Shown here in pieces: positions 21,462 to 34,130 of a stretch of 64,000 nt of DNA. The notes under the pieces were generated by a model. That model was not told the DNA's origin. It saw only the letters and a program-made list of their open reading frames with translations, and ran no database searches. The number at the start of each line of letters is the position of its first letter. The stretch's first letter is position 1. This stretch comes from Clarkia xantiana subsp. parviflora. Lineage: Eukaryota; Streptophyta; Magnoliopsida; Myrtales; Onagraceae. Location: contig JAPTYO010000027.1 of the NCBI GenBank assembly GCA_036873135.1, positions 1,879,195 to 1,943,194 on the forward strand. The letters run 5' to 3'. Made by a program: the position numbers and the translations under genes.

Positions 21462-22090
21462 TACTACAACAATTTCAAGATATTGTTACAAACTGGTTTG
21501 TTACAATAAGTTAATATTTTGTCAAAACAAACATATTATAACGAATATTTTTGTCACAAGTTTTGTCAAAATAAGTCCGTCAATATAACTCTATTATAAT
21601 AAACACATACTTTTGTTACAATAAAATCAATTGTTACAAATGGTAATTCGTCAAAATAAGTCTATTCTAACAAATATAAATTTTGTTACAATAATGCCAA
21701 TTTTTACAAATGGTAATTCATCAAAATAAGTCTATTCTAACAAACATAAATTTTGTTACAATAATGTCAATTGTGACAAATGGTTATTCGTCAAAATAAG
21801 TCTATTCTAACAAACATAAATTTTGTTACAATAATGTCAATTCTTACAAAAGGTATTTGTCAAAATAAGAATATTCTAACAAACACAAACTTTGTTTATT
21901 ACATATGGTAGTTTATCAAAATAAGTATATTTTAACGAATACGTTTGTCAAAACAAGTCTATTCTAACAAATATGTTTGTCAAAATAAGTCTATTCTAAA
22001 GAATACGTTTGTCAAAACAAATTTATTCTAACGAATACGTTTGTCAAAACAAGTCTATTCTAACAAATACAATTTCTCAAAATTAATTGT
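21462..22090 (+). mobile_element. Left terminal and subterminal region of a CACTA element
   Basis: The stretch begins TACTACAACAATTTC, one base off the usual CACTACAACAA terminus. About 600 bp of direct repeats follow, built from tttgtcaaaaYaagtctattctaacaaa and ttgttacaataatgtcaattNttacaaatggt, with periods of about 74 and 37 bp. Such short subterminal repeats are typical of CACTA ends, where TnpA binds. The TnpA gene lies just to the right and reads towards this end. I could not find the matching right terminus. Confidence 0.65.
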
Positions 22091-22799
22091 AATTGCAGTC
22101 AATTTAAATTATTTATCAGTTTTTTAATAATAAAAAAATATATTTATTTATCAGTTTTTTAATAATAAAAAAATATATTTTTTTGTGTTTATATATTTAA
22201 TATTAATTGGAATTGCACTTCAATTAAATTATTTATAAATTTTTTAATTAAAAATTTATATTAAATATATAATAAAAAATAAATTTTCAATTATTAAATT
22301 TTCAAATTTATTTTTTTATTATATATTTTAATATTAATTGGTTTTCATCATTTTTTTCTAAATAAATAATAAATAATAAATTGAATAAACATTATTTATC
22401 CATTTATAAAACACAAAAATAAAAAGATAACTAATATCTATACTAAAGACAGTAATACAATTAGACAATACAAAATAATGTATCCAAACCAAATACTGAT
22501 TCTAAACAAAATAATTTGAACCATAATGATGTAACCACACAACCTTCAACATCAGAATCTGCAACTAATAACTCATTGAAAATCTCAACAAGCTCCTTTA
22601 GTATCTCCAGCTCTCCCAAACACCTAGGACAATACAAGCAGCTTCTCTACTCTTCCATTTGCCTCGTTAAAGCTGATATGATATCATCATCACTCTACAA
22701 TAAACAAAAAAATGAAATCACAATATTATGTGTAATAACAAAAATGTACAAACCTAGCTGAGATAAACTCACATCAAATTATGCTCGAATGTGAATAGA
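22091..22799. other. AT-rich stretch after the TnpA stop codon
   Basis: Very AT-rich. It includes a 33-bp direct repeat (ttatttatcagtttttta... near 22109 and 22142). The 22516-22761 open frame lacks any domain and I treat it as chance. Confidence 0.5.
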
Positions 22800-24505
22800 T
22801 TAGGACCCCTTATTCTTTTTCTTCTTTTCCTTCTTCTTCATCAAACTTTTAACAAGTGACTCGAACTTCTCCTTCTTTTCCTTATTCTTCTTCTTCTTCT
22901 TCTTCATTAAACTTTTAATAGCTGACTTGAGTTCATCTATTTCAGCTTGTTGGCCTTGTATCTTATTCTCAAGTTCCTCACGCAATTCCGAGTTGAAACT
23001 CACATGCTCATGTAATTCTCTTGAAGCTCTTACTTTAGTGCTAGACCTAAAACCATAACCAAGTCCTCGAACATAACTATTCTTTGGCTTGACAACTTTC
23101 TCAACTATTTGCTTTCCCGTCAATCTATCGCCAGTCTCAATTGAATTTGAATACAAGACGTTCATTTGTTCCTGAAATACAAGTTAACGTTAGAAGGAAA
23201 AAAAGAAAATAAAGAAATATTTACCCATAAAATAAATCTAAAAAAATAGTATAAAAAAATAATATTATCATTATTTACATAATCCTTCTTTGCTTCAGGA
23301 TGAGTCCAGTCTCCATTCTTTTGATGGGTATCGTGATAAACCTTCAACTCTGCAGGTTCTTGTAGTTCCTGAGTTGGATCCTCAGAATCTTCCTATATAT
23401 ATATAAATAAAGTGTTTTTATATTATAAATAAACAACTTACAAAAAAAATACAGTAACATATATTCTTAATATTATAATAACTATAAGAGAAAATATAAC
23501 ATACCGTTTCATAAATTTCATAAATTCTTTGGCAGATTGATTTAGATCCAGAGGTATGGCGAACTTGCACTTTATCACGATTCTTCTTATTTGCAGCACT
23601 AGCTTTCTGTAAAAGATTAAATATCACAAGTTATTAAAATTAGAATAATAACGACAGAAACAATATATCATCATACAAGATGTTAATTACAATGAAGAGT
23701 TCAAATACATAACCTTAAACTTGTCGCTTTCAAAATGTTTACACAGAGCAACCCATTGTTCTATGCTTATGCCTTCTATTGGATTTTCTATTGCATCCCC
23801 TGGGTCATCAAACTTCAAGTAGTATTTGTGACATTGATGTTTAAATGACCTAAACCGCTTTGCGATTGCAGCATCCACAACTTCCTTCACATGTGGGTCA
23901 GCCATGTCTATATCAAATTCGCTCTATAAACCAGAACAATATAAAAAATGAGATACAATCACAGGATTAGTCAAAACTATAAAACATATACAATAGTAAG
24001 TATAGTACCTGTAGGCGTCTATATAATTCCTCCGTCTTCTTTATATCCTTCTTCACCATATGCCAATGGAGCATCTCGAATGGAGCTAATGTACGAGTGA
24101 TGATTCCAATCTCCATCTTAAAAATTTTCTCAGTCGGACCAACTACTACGTAGTTGTCTGGATTAAATATTAATCCACCGATCTTTTTACCTTCCTTTAC
24201 TCTTTTAGCAACATAAAAACCTCTAGCCATCTCACGCCCTCTTTTTCTAGGCATGGATTCTATTAAAAATAGAGATCATAAGTGAACTAAAATTAAAATT
24301 ATTAAATATTTAAATTGCATCAAATCAGTATAATACCTTCATTTTCGGAAGATATTGGATCAGCACTAGAGGGTGAATCCGCGCTAGATGGTGGATCGTT
24401 TCTTGATGGTGGATTTAGAAGGGCGAGTTGATTTTGAGACTGATGCTGCTCGCCTTCAACTGCAAATGATGTCACATCAACTATCTTTGGTCTTCCTGGT
24501 GCCAT
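22800..24505 (-). CDS. CACTA TnpA-like protein (Ptta/En/Spm, Transposase_24 family), six exons
   Basis: Minus-strand exons are 24505-24337, 24259-24009, 23923-23714, 23606-23505, 23392-23279 and 23171-22800. All introns have GT-AG borders and the joined frame (405 codons plus stop) stays open. Exon 1 is Ser/Pro-rich. Exon 3 carries AKRFRSFKHQCHKYYLKF and WVALCKHFESDKFK. Exon 4 has ANKKNRDKVQVRHTSGSKS, the signature of plant Transposase_24. Exon 5 has DTHQKNGDWTHPEAKKDY. Exon 6 has SYVRGLGYGFRSSTK and a Lys/Glu coiled coil. In En/Spm, TnpA binds subterminal repeats and brings the ends together; the repeats at 21462-22090 would be the natural target. It appears intact, unlike the TnpD gene at 38927. 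Confidence 0.85.
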
Positions 24506-24567
24506 AGTTAATAAACCTGAAACACTTAGATTGAAGGAAGGAAGGCAAAAAAAAAAAAAAAAATTAG

Positions 24568-25232
24568 CGGATTAATAATTATGATAATCATAATTCAGAA
24601 CAAAAAGAACAATTAAGTGATGACAATGCTTTGTAAGAACACTTGGTTTTACCAAGACTACTATTGGCCCTTGGATTTTCATCTCTCTATATCGAATAAC
24701 TCCTCCAAACCAGGCAGGATAAGTTATATAAATATGAAGGTGTTATGGTATACTTTCATAGAGAGTCTAAACAGGCCATCAAAATGGGCATACGGTATTC
24801 TTCTCCTTAAATTTATTTTTATGTAATTTCAGTACATTATTATGATTTGGGTTGGAGTTAAAAAAATTTGTTTTCAATAATAATAATCTATTATTGTACT
24901 TGGCCGCCCTAAGTAATGCAAGTGTTTATCAGTTGCATAAAATGATAAGAGTTAGGTCCCATCTAGAAGAGGAAGATAGGAGCAAACACAAATGCGAACA
25001 TGACGTGAAAAAGGTACATGAGTCTAAATGCTAAGAATTTCAAGAGGAATGTAAATAGTGGGGATTGGAAGATCAGTATAGCATTTAGAGCGTTTGTTTT
25101 AGTGAATTTGAAGATTTTCTACTAAAATTTGAACAATTTGTTATTGATATTATTTTGTTCTTATCGGGTAGTAGAGTGGTGGAGAGAAATAATAATTAGC
25201 GGATTAATAATTATGATAATCATAATTCAGAA
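24568..25232. repeat. About 600-bp insert framed by a 35-38-bp direct repeat
   Basis: The phrase gcggattaataattatg plus ataatcataattcagaac occurs at about 24568-24602 and 25199-25232. The DNA between is unlike its surroundings and has a splice-like, cDNA-like feel (for example LHKMIRVRSHLEEEDRSKHK in one frame) but no recognised product. It lies in the 5' leader or first-intron region of the TnpA gene. A long duplication around foreign DNA suggests break repair with templated filler. Confidence 0.55.
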
Positions 25233-26040
25233 CTTAGATTGAGTAGTCACAATAAAGGGACGCTAATATAAACCATAACTGAGAAAAGAAATACATGAGA
25301 ACTCGAATTCAATTACCTTCAATTACCTAGTTCGCGAGGGAGATGAATTATATCACTGCTCGATGTGGAAGAGAGAAACTAGAAAAGAACCGCTTGTGAG
25401 AATTGATCAGAGGAGAGGGGGAGAGAAAGGAGGGAAGCAAATATCGTGAGAACTGATCAGAGGAGAGGGGGAGAGAAAAGAGAAAAAATATTAATGAAAA
25501 AAAATATTTTTATTTGGTCCTTAATTTTTTTTAAAGTGCAACTATTTTTTTTACCCTTCCATTTTTATAGAATAAAGTTCAACTATTTTTTTTAATTCAA
25601 AAAAAATATTTTTATACTCAACTCGCAACTAAATTTTTTTTTTCAAAAAATACTTTCATCTTCCTCCAACTCTCCTTTTTTATTTGATATACTATCCATA
25701 AACTCATAAAAAATTTACTGGAATGATTAAATTAACTTTTACTATTTCTTTACCCTTCCATTTTTATAGAGTTAGTTAACTTTTTATTTAACCAAAAAAG
25801 AATTTAAAATAAAAAAAAGTTTATTGTTATTATTAAATAAAATATAAAAAGTTTAATGTTATTATTACTATTAAAAAAATTTAATTATCATTTACCTTCA
25901 GTTAATATAATGTATATTTTTTTTTTTTAAGAACAGTTTATTCAAGTTTTGATTTTTCAGAAATAATATAATATAACATTTAGAGGACGTTTAATCCTGA
26001 AAAACCGAAACTTGGAATAAGTTTTACCCCGAATCTCGTT
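25233..26040. other. Probable TnpA upstream region, then AT-rich spacer
   Basis: A phrase gaNaactgatcagaggagag + ggggagagaaa is duplicated at about 25397-25430 and 25447-25480 and resembles a GA-rich 5' leader on the plus strand, or a CT-rich leader for minus-strand transcription. From 25500 to 26040 the DNA is nearly all A and T. Confidence 0.4.
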
Positions 26041-26107
26041 GTTCTTCTTCTCGACCGCCACTACAGCGCGCTAGACTTCCACCGCTGCCCTTTCGTTCGC
26101 CCGCCAC

Positions 26108-26495
26108 GGTGATGAGCTATGAATTGATCTATGGTGGCGGTGGTGCTCCAGTCCCAGATCTTGGCCGCGGAAAACCGACTTCAGCCGCTCCAGTCCTAGA
26201 TCTAAACCGCGGATACCCGACTTTGGCCGAAGAGGCTCCGATCTTGGCCGCGGACGGATCTTGGCCGAGGATGCTCCGGTCGATCTTGGCCGCGTCATTG
26301 ATTTATGGTCGTGGTGGTGCTCAAGTCCCAGATCTTGACCGCGGATAACCGATTTTAGCCGCTCCAGTCCCAGATCTTAATCGCGGATACCCGATTTTAG
26401 CCGACGAGCTCCGATCTGGCCACGGAGGATCTATCTTGGCCGCACACGGATCTTGGCCGAGGAAGCTCCGATCGATCTTGGACGCGGTGGACCCT
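26108..26495. repeat. GC-rich tandem duplication, about 190-bp unit, two copies
   Basis: Both copies run through ggtggtgctcNagtcccagatcttg, ccgcggataNccgaNttNagccgctcc, and gatcttggccgagga. Open frames on both strands (Arg/Pro/Gly-rich) come from this composition. No known domain is present. Confidence 0.7.
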
Positions 26496-27568
26496 ATCTT
26501 GTCCACGGGCCAGATTGAGGCAACGCATGTCCGATCAAAGTCGCACAGACCCCATTGGGTCGTGCATGCCATATGTGGAGCAAAGAAGAACCTGTCTTTG
26601 TCACCGCGACGAGCCTGTCTTCTTCACCAACGTGCATGTCTTCTTCACCGACGAGCTTGTCTTCTTCACTTCTTGATCTACTCTACTATGCCGTTCTCTG
26701 TTTTTTTTTAAGGTTAGCAAGAGGAAAAAAGCAGAGAGAAATTGGAAGAGAGAGATGATCCCTGGGAGGAGATCACGCCGAATCTGGGAGGAGATGATCC
26801 CCTGCCCCATCTTTTTATTTATTATATTTATTATTATTTAATGCAATTTTTTGTTAATGCAATTTTTTGTTTTGAGAAATAATTTAAACTGAGATATTAA
26901 TTGCTTGCGAAAATAGAATATCTCCTCGGGTGAATAAACAAGTTTCCACTTGCTCATTAAAAGTCAGCATCTTTTTTCATCTCTCCAATATTACCTATTT
27001 TACCATTCTCATCCATACTTTACATATTATTCATATCGTATATTAAACTTTTTTACAACTGATATCAAAATATTTTTCGTAATATTTTTTTAATAAAACC
27101 GTTGATTACACTAAATCTTTTTTTTTAATGTTAAGTATCTTTAATTTCTACCACTACCACTTGGTTCATCAAAATTATTTTGAAAAAAAAGTCATAAGAT
27201 AGTGTAATACTTATTATAATTTATTAATTTGATATAAGCACCAAATTTACACACAAATTATTTGATCTTATAAATTATGTTTGGATTTAAACTTATTTAT
27301 GTATAAAGTTTTAGGGATTTTATTTTGGCCAAAATCTAGGGTGTAGACTACAAATAAGAATTTTGAATGAAAAAATAATTATTTAGGAGTTTAAACAAGC
27401 ATATAGTTGAAACAGAGAAAATATATTGCATTTAACTTTCTTATTTTCAATTAAAATACTGGGAATCTCCAACGTTCTATATCGAGCTTGATGGCAATAA
27501 ATGGACTACTATTAAGATTGCCATGCCTGATACCTCGTGATCTGTCTCTTTAATATTATACATAATAG

Positions 27569-27603
27569 TTGTCATCCTTCGAGGAAAAAAAAAATTGTGA
27601 TCC
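27569..27603 (+). mobile_element. Micro-insertion with poly(A), direct repeats ttgtSatcc
   Basis: ttgtcatcc (27569-27577) and ttgtgatcc (27595-27603) flank ttcgaggaaaaaaaaaaa. The form is that of a retroposon cut down to its tail. Confidence 0.4.
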
Positions 27604-27632
27604 ATTATTATCATACTAATTATTAAGTAACA

Positions 27633-27685
27633 ACTATTAACTATATTTTTTTGCCAAAAAAAAAAAAAAACTATTAACTATATTT
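27633..27685 (+). mobile_element. Micro-insertion with poly(A), 16-bp direct repeats
   Basis: actattaactatattt stands at 27633-27648 and again, perfectly, at 27670-27685. Between them is only ttttgcc plus an A run. Confidence 0.7.
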
Positions 27686-28071
27686 CGGTCGGTTCGGTTT
27701 CCATTATTTTTTTAATGTGAAAATCGAACCGAAAATCCGAACTTTATATATAAAAACTAACCATATACCGAACCGTATAGTGGCGGTTCGATTTTCGAAC
27801 CGGGTCGACAGATTTTTGCTAGTTTTTCGGTTCGGCCGAATTTTGGTTTTCAGCCCTAATTAAAAGCTTTATTTTTCCATGTTTTATTTCTCTTATTTAC
27901 TGTCTTACTTTCTCAATCTACCCTTTAATTTAATCAATAATAAACACTAAAAAGAAAATAATAACTTTTGAACCGTCCACTATCATAATTTATTCTTATA
28001 ATTCTATTTAATTATTTTCTATTTTCAGTTATGAATATATATTTTTTAAAGATTATATACTAATGAAATAT

Positions 28072-28112
28072 GTCCAGGTCATTTTTGGTATAAAAAAAAA
28101 AAGTTCAGGTCG
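28072..28112 (+). mobile_element. Micro-insertion with poly(A), 10-bp near-identical direct repeats
   Basis: gtccaggtca and gttcaggtcg flank tttttggtat plus an A run. Confidence 0.45.
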
Positions 28113-28849
28113 TCGACCTAAAAGAAGATCAAATCGCCAAGACCTTTCTATGGTGCTTTGGGAGCATTATGCTTTTGGTTGGGTACATGGGGTGATTAGC
28201 ATCATTAAAAAGTTAAAGAGGTAACTGATACTTACTAGTTGGATCGGTTCGGATTTGGATCGGTTTATCCGATTTAAGTCATTTTTTTAATCTAAAACTA
28301 CGGTACGTGAGATGAGAGTAGTTCATCTTATTTAATCCCATATCTCATCCTCAGCACGCTGTATTCATCTTCTTTAGAATTAGGTTGAGGTTCTGCGAAA
28401 AGAGAAGAGAGGAGGACGCTGTATTTGCAGGTGAAGAGAGGTCATCCTGCGTCGCTGCTCTGCCCTAGAATTAGGGCTTTTTTGTGTATATAAGAGAGGC
28501 ATGAAGGAAGAGTTTACATAAAGGAGTTCTATTCCATTCGTTTTCCGGTGTCAAGTTTTTCTCTCCATTCTTTTTATCTTACATTTTCTTAAAATTTGAT
28601 CAACAGTATATTGCCAGAAAACTTTGCAAAGCATTTCATGGATTTCGTGATTCCATTTTTTGTACTTCTTGTTTGATTTTCATTTCTCTACAAGTAAGTA
28701 TTAATTAATCTTCAATAATTCTTGGCCACCAACCCTTAATTAATTTCTTCCCATGACTGCATATGTTCTAGTCTAATTTAACATGCTTTGCAAGTGTTTG
28801 TCATAATGCCTCAGAAAGGTCTTTCTCTATTTTGTATTACATATACTTT

Positions 28850-31800
28850 GTCTTCTTGATTTTAACAAACAGATGATATGTTTTTTTATTATAAAATTTA
28901 GATTTTCTTTTTAAAAACAAAATTAAGAAAATTTGGTTTTGACAAAAAAAAAATATTCTCGTTCGATTTCTGGTTCATCCGGTCGAATCAGCCCGAATGC
29001 GGTCTGACCACTTGTTCAAATACAACAAAAAAGTAAAAAAAGTGGTTTTGAAAAATATATCAGCATTCTTCTTGGTTTTCAAACAGATGATATGTTTTTT
29101 TTATTCTAAAATTTAGATGTTCTTTTTAAAAATAAAATTAAGAAAATTTGGTTTTGACAAAAAAAAAATCTTCTCGTTCGATTTCTGGTTCATCCGGTCG
29201 AATCGGCCCGAATGCGGTCTGACCACTTGTTCAAACACAATAAAGAAGTAAAAAAGTGGTTTTAACAATAAAAAATTGGCAGACTTCTTGGTTTTAACAG
29301 ACATATGATTTGTTTTTTTTTATTATAAAATTTAGATGTTCTTTTTAAAAACAAAATTAAGAAAATTTGGTTTTGACAAAAAAAAAATATTCTCGTTCGA
29401 TTTCTAATTCATCCAGTCAAATCGGCCCGAATGCGATATAACCACTTGTTCAAATACAAAAAAAAAAAAAAAAAAGTAAAAAAGTGGTCTTGACAAAAAA
29501 ATAATATCTTGGCAGTCTTCTTAGTTTTAACAAACGCATGATATTTTTTTTATTCAAAAATTTAGATGTTCTTTTTAAAAACAAAATTAAGAAGATTTGG
29601 TTTTGACAAAAAAGAAAATCTTCTCGTTCGATTTCTTATTCATCCGGTCGAATCGGCCCGGTTGAGGTCTGACCACTTGTTCAAATACAATAAAAAAGTA
29701 AAAAAGTGGTTTTGACAAAAAAAAATATATCGGCAGTCTTTTTTGTTTTATCAAACGGATGATATGTTTTATAATAAAATTTAGATTTTCGATTTAAAAA
29801 CAAAATTAAGAAAATTTGGTTTTGACAAAAAAAAATCTTCTCGTTCGATTTCTGGTTCATCCGGTCGAATCGGCCCGATGCGGTTTGACCACTTGTTCAA
29901 ATACAATAAAAAAAGTGGTTTTGACTGACAAAAAAAAATCGGCAGTCTTCTTAGTTTTAACAAACGGATGATATATTTTTTTAATTATAAAATTTATATG
30001 TTCTTTTTAAAAAAATTAAGAAATTTTGGTTTTGACAAAAAAAATTATTCTCGTTCGATTTCTGGTTCATCCGGTCGAATCGGCCTGAACGCGGGCTGAC
30101 CAGTTGTTCAAATACAATAAAAAAGTAAAAAAGTGGTTTTGACAAAAAAGAAATATATTGGAAGTCTTCTTGGTTTTAACAAACAGAAGATATGTTTTTT
30201 TTTTATTATAAAATTTAGATGTCATTTTTAAAAACAAAATTAAGAAAATTGGTTTTGACAAAAACAAAATTCTTCTCGTTCGAATTCTGGTTCATCCGGT
30301 CGAATCGGCCCGAATGCGGTCTAACCACTTGTTCAAATACAATAAAAAAAAGTAAGAAAGTGGTTTTTACAAAAAAAAAAAAAAAAATCTCGGCAGTCTT
30401 CTTGGTTTTAACAAACGGATGATATATTTTTTTTTTATTATAAAATTTAGATGTTCTTTTTAAAAACAAAATTAAGAAAATTTGGTTTTGACAAAAAAAA
30501 TTCTTCTTGTTCAATTTCTGGTTCATCCAGTCGAATCGGCCCAAATGCGGTCTGACCACTTGTTCAAATACAATAAAAAAAAGTAAAAATGTGGTTTTGA
30601 CAAAAAAAAAATATAGGAATTGTTCTTGGTTTTAACAAACGGATGATATGTTTTTTTTATTCTAAAATTTAGATGTTCTTTTTAAAAACAAAATTAAAAA
30701 AATTTGGTTTTGACAAAAAAAAATTATTCTCTTTGATTTCTGGTTCATCCAGTCGAATCGGCCCGAATGCGGACTGAACACTTGTTCAAATACAATAAAA
30801 AAGTGGTTTTGACAAAAAAAAAAATATCTCGCCATTCTTCTTGGTTTTAACAAACAGATGATATGTTTTTTTTATTATAAAATTTAGATGTTCTTTTTAA
30901 AAACAAAATTAAGAAAATTTGGTTTTGATAAAAACAAAATTCTTCTCGTTCGAATTCTGGTTCATCCGGACGAATCGGCTCGAATGCGGTCTGACCACTT
31001 GTTCAAATACAATAAAAAAGTAAAAAAGTGGTTTTGACAAAAAAAAAAAATATCGGCAGTCTTCTTGGTTTTAACAAACGGATGGTTTTTTTTATTATAA
31101 AATTTAGACGTTCTTTTTAAAAACAAAATTAAGAAAATTAGGTTTTGACAAAAAAAAAATTCTTCTTGTTCGATTTCTGGTTCATCCAGCCGAATCGGCC
31201 CGAATACGGACCGAACACTTGTTCAAATACAATAAAAAAAAAATGGTTTTGACAAAAAAAAAAGAATCTCGCCCTTCTTCTTGGTTTTAACAAATAGATA
31301 ATATTTTTTTTATTATAAAATTTAGATGTTCTTTTTAAAAACAAAATTAAGAAAATTTGGTTTTGACAAAAACAAAATTCTTCTCGTTCGAATTCTGGTT
31401 CATCTGGTCGAATCGGCCCGAATGCGGTCTGACCACTTGTTCAAATACAATAAAAAAGTAAAAAAGTGGTTTTGACAAAAAAAAATCTCGGCAGTCTTCT
31501 TGGTTTTAACAAACAGATGATATGTTTTTTTTATTATAAAATTTAGACGTTCTTTTTAAAAACAAAATTAAGAAAATTTGGTTTTGACAAAAAAAAAACT
31601 TTTCGTTCGAGTTATGGTTCATCCGGTCGAATTGGCTCAATTGCGGTCTGACCACTTGTTCAAATACAATTAAAAAAAGTAGAAAAGTGGTTTTGACAAA
31701 AAAAAATATATCGGCAGTCTTTTTGGCTTTAACAAACGGATGATATGTTTATTATAAAATTTAGATTTTCTATTTAAAAAAAAAAAAAAGAAAATTTGGT

Positions 31801-34080
31801 TTTGATAAAAAAAAAATTATTCTCGTTCGATTTCTGGTTCATCCGGTCGAATCGGCCCGATGCGGTTTGGCCACTTGTTCAAATACAATAAAAAAGTAAA
31901 AAGGTGGTTTTGACAAAAAAAAAAATATCGGCAGTCTTCTTAGTTTTAACAAACGGATGATATATTTTTTTATTATAAAATTTATATGTTCTTTTTAAAA
32001 ACAAAATTAAGAAAATTTGGTTTTGACAAAAAAAAAATTATTCTCGTTCGATTTCTGGTTCATCCGGTCGAATCGGCCCGAACGCGGGCTGACCAGTTGT
32101 TCAAATACAATAAAAAAGTAAAAAAGTGGGTTTGACAAAAAAAAATATATTGGAAGTCTTCTTGGTTTTAACAAACGGAAGATATGTTTTTTTTAATTAT
32201 AAAATTTAGATGTCCTTTTTTAAAAATAAAATTAAGAAAATTTGGTTTTGACAAAAACAAAATTCTTCTCGTTCAAATTCTGGTTCATCCGGTCGAATCG
32301 GCCCGAATGCGGGTTCAAATACAATAAAACAAAATTAGAAACTGGTTTTGACAAAAAAAAAAAAAAAAAACCTCGGCAGTCTTCTTGGTTTTAACAAACG
32401 GATGATATGTTTTTTTATTATAAAAATTTAGATATTCTTTTTAAAAACAAAATTAAGAAAATTTGGTTTTGACAAAAAAAAAATATTCTCGTTCGATTTC
32501 TGGTTCATCCAGTCGAATCAGCCTGAATACGGTCTAACCACTTGTTCAAATACAATAAAAAAGTAAAAAAGTGGTTTTGAAAAAAAATAATATCGGCATT
32601 GGTTTTGACAAAAAAAAATTCTTCTCGTTCAATTTCTGGTTCATCCAGTCGAATCGGCCCGAATGCGGACTGACCACTTGTTCAAATACAAAAAAAAGTA
32701 AAAAAGTGGTTTTGACAAAAAAAAAAAATATCTCGCAATTCTTCTTAGTTTTAACAAATGGATGATATGTTTTTTTTTTTAATTATAAAATTTAGATGTT
32801 CTTTTTAAAAACAAAATTAAGAAAATTTGGTTTTGACAAAAACAAAATTCTTCTCGTTCGAATTTTGGTTCATCCGGTCGAATCGGCCCGATTGCGGTCT
32901 AACCACTTGTTCCAATACACTAAAAAAGTAAAAATGTGGTTTTGACCAAAAAAAAAATTCGGTAGTCTTCTTGGTTTTAACAGACAGATGATATTTTTTT
33001 TATTATAAAATTTAGACGTTCTTTTTAAAAACAAAATTAAGAAAATTAGGTTTTGACAAAAAAAAAAAATTATTCTCGTTCGATTTCTGGTTCATCCAGT
33101 CGAATCGGCCCGAATGCGTTCTGACCACTTGTTCAAATACAATAAAAAAATTAAAAAAGTGGTTTTGACAAAAAAGAAATATCTCAGTAGTCTTCTTGGT
33201 TTTAACAAACGGATGATATGTTTTTTTTATTCTAAAATTTAGATGTTCTTTTTAAATCAAAATTAAGAATATTTGGTTTTATCATAAAAAAAAATTATTC
33301 TCGTTTGATTTCTTGTTCATCTGGTCGAATCGGCCCGAATGCGGTCTGATCACTTGTTATAATACAATAAAAAAGTAAAAAAGTGGTTTGGACAAACAAA
33401 AAAAATCTCCGCAGTCTTCTTCGTTTTAACAAACGGATGATATTTTGGCCAAAAAAAAAAAAAAAACAAACGGATGATATATTTTTTTTATTATAAAATT
33501 TAGATGTTCTTTTTAAAAACAAAATTAAGAAAATTTGGTTTTGACAAAAAAAAATTCATCTCGTTCGAATCGGCCCGAATGCGGTCTGACCACTTGTTCA
33601 AATATAATAAAAAAGTAAATAAGTGGTTATGACAAAAAAAAAAAAGAATATCTCGGCAGACTTCTTGGTTTTAACAAACGGATGATATGTTTTTTTATTA
33701 TAAAATTTAGATGTTCTTTAAAAAAAAAAAATTAAGAAAATTTGGTTTTGACAAAAAAAAAATTCTTCTCATTCGATTTCTGGTTCACCCGGTCGAATCG
33801 GCCCATATGCGGTCTGACCATTTGTTCAAATACAATTAAAAAGTGGTTTTGACAAAAAAAAAATTATTGGCAATCTTCTTGGTTGTAACAAACGGAATGT
33901 ATGTTTTTTTTATTCTAAAATTTAGGTGTTCTTTTTAAAAACAAAATTAAGAAAATTTGGTTTTGACAAAAAAATCCTTCTCGTTCGATTTCTGGTTCTT
34001 CCGGTCGATCGGCCCGAATACGGTCTAACCACTTGTTCAATACAATAAAAAAAGTAAAAAAAGTGGTTTTGACAAGAAAA
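28850..34080 (-). repeat. Left satellite array, about 24 copies of a ~217-bp unit
   Basis: The unit contains, in order: ttagatgttctttttaaaaa, ttaagaaaatttggttttga, a short A run, ctcgttcgatttctggttca, tccggtcgaatcggcccgaa, tgcggtctgaccacttgttc, aaatacaataaaaaagtaaa, gtggttttgac, a second A run, and cagtcttcttggttttaaca. Unit starts are spaced 205-225 bp, mainly through A-run length. One GC-richer core of about 60 bp is the best conserved part. Short open frames across it (Phe/Lys/Asn-rich) are repeat artefacts. The orientation reverses at about 34080. Confidence 0.95.
33429..33480 (+). mobile_element. Micro-insertion with poly(A) inside the satellite, 15-bp direct repeats
   Basis: acaaacggatgatat at 33429-33443 is repeated exactly at 33466-33480. 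The insert is tttggcc plus an A run. The duplicated bases are ordinary satellite sequence, so the insertion came after the array formed. Confidence 0.7.
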
Positions 34081-34130
34081 ATCACTTTTTTGTACTGTAT
34101 CACTTTTTTATTGTATTTGAACAAGTGGTC
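34020..34130. repeat. Turning point of the inverted satellite
   Basis: ccacttgttcaatacaataa (from about 34028) on the left faces ttattgtatttgaacaagtgg (about 34108-34128) on the right. The centre is about 50 bp of irregular sequence (acaagaaaaatcacttttttgtactgtatcac). The two arrays are head to head here. Confidence 0.9.

Larger units (their letters stand above)
26496..28849. other. AT-rich spacer with small insertions
   Basis: No gene is seen. 27684-27860 is rich in cggttcggtt/aaccgaacc phrases and ends ttcagcccta, like one end of a decayed non-autonomous hAT element. 28470-28530 has a TATA-like gtatataagagag and an ATG but no frame behind it. Confidence 0.45.

Noticed and set aside
27684..27860. 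Complete hAT MITE rich in cggttcggtt
   Set aside because: Only one end (ttcagcccta) looks like a terminus; no partner end or 8-bp duplication was found.
28470..28530. Promoter and start codon of a gene at gtatataagagaggcatg
   Set aside because: No open frame follows and the satellite array begins within 400 bp.
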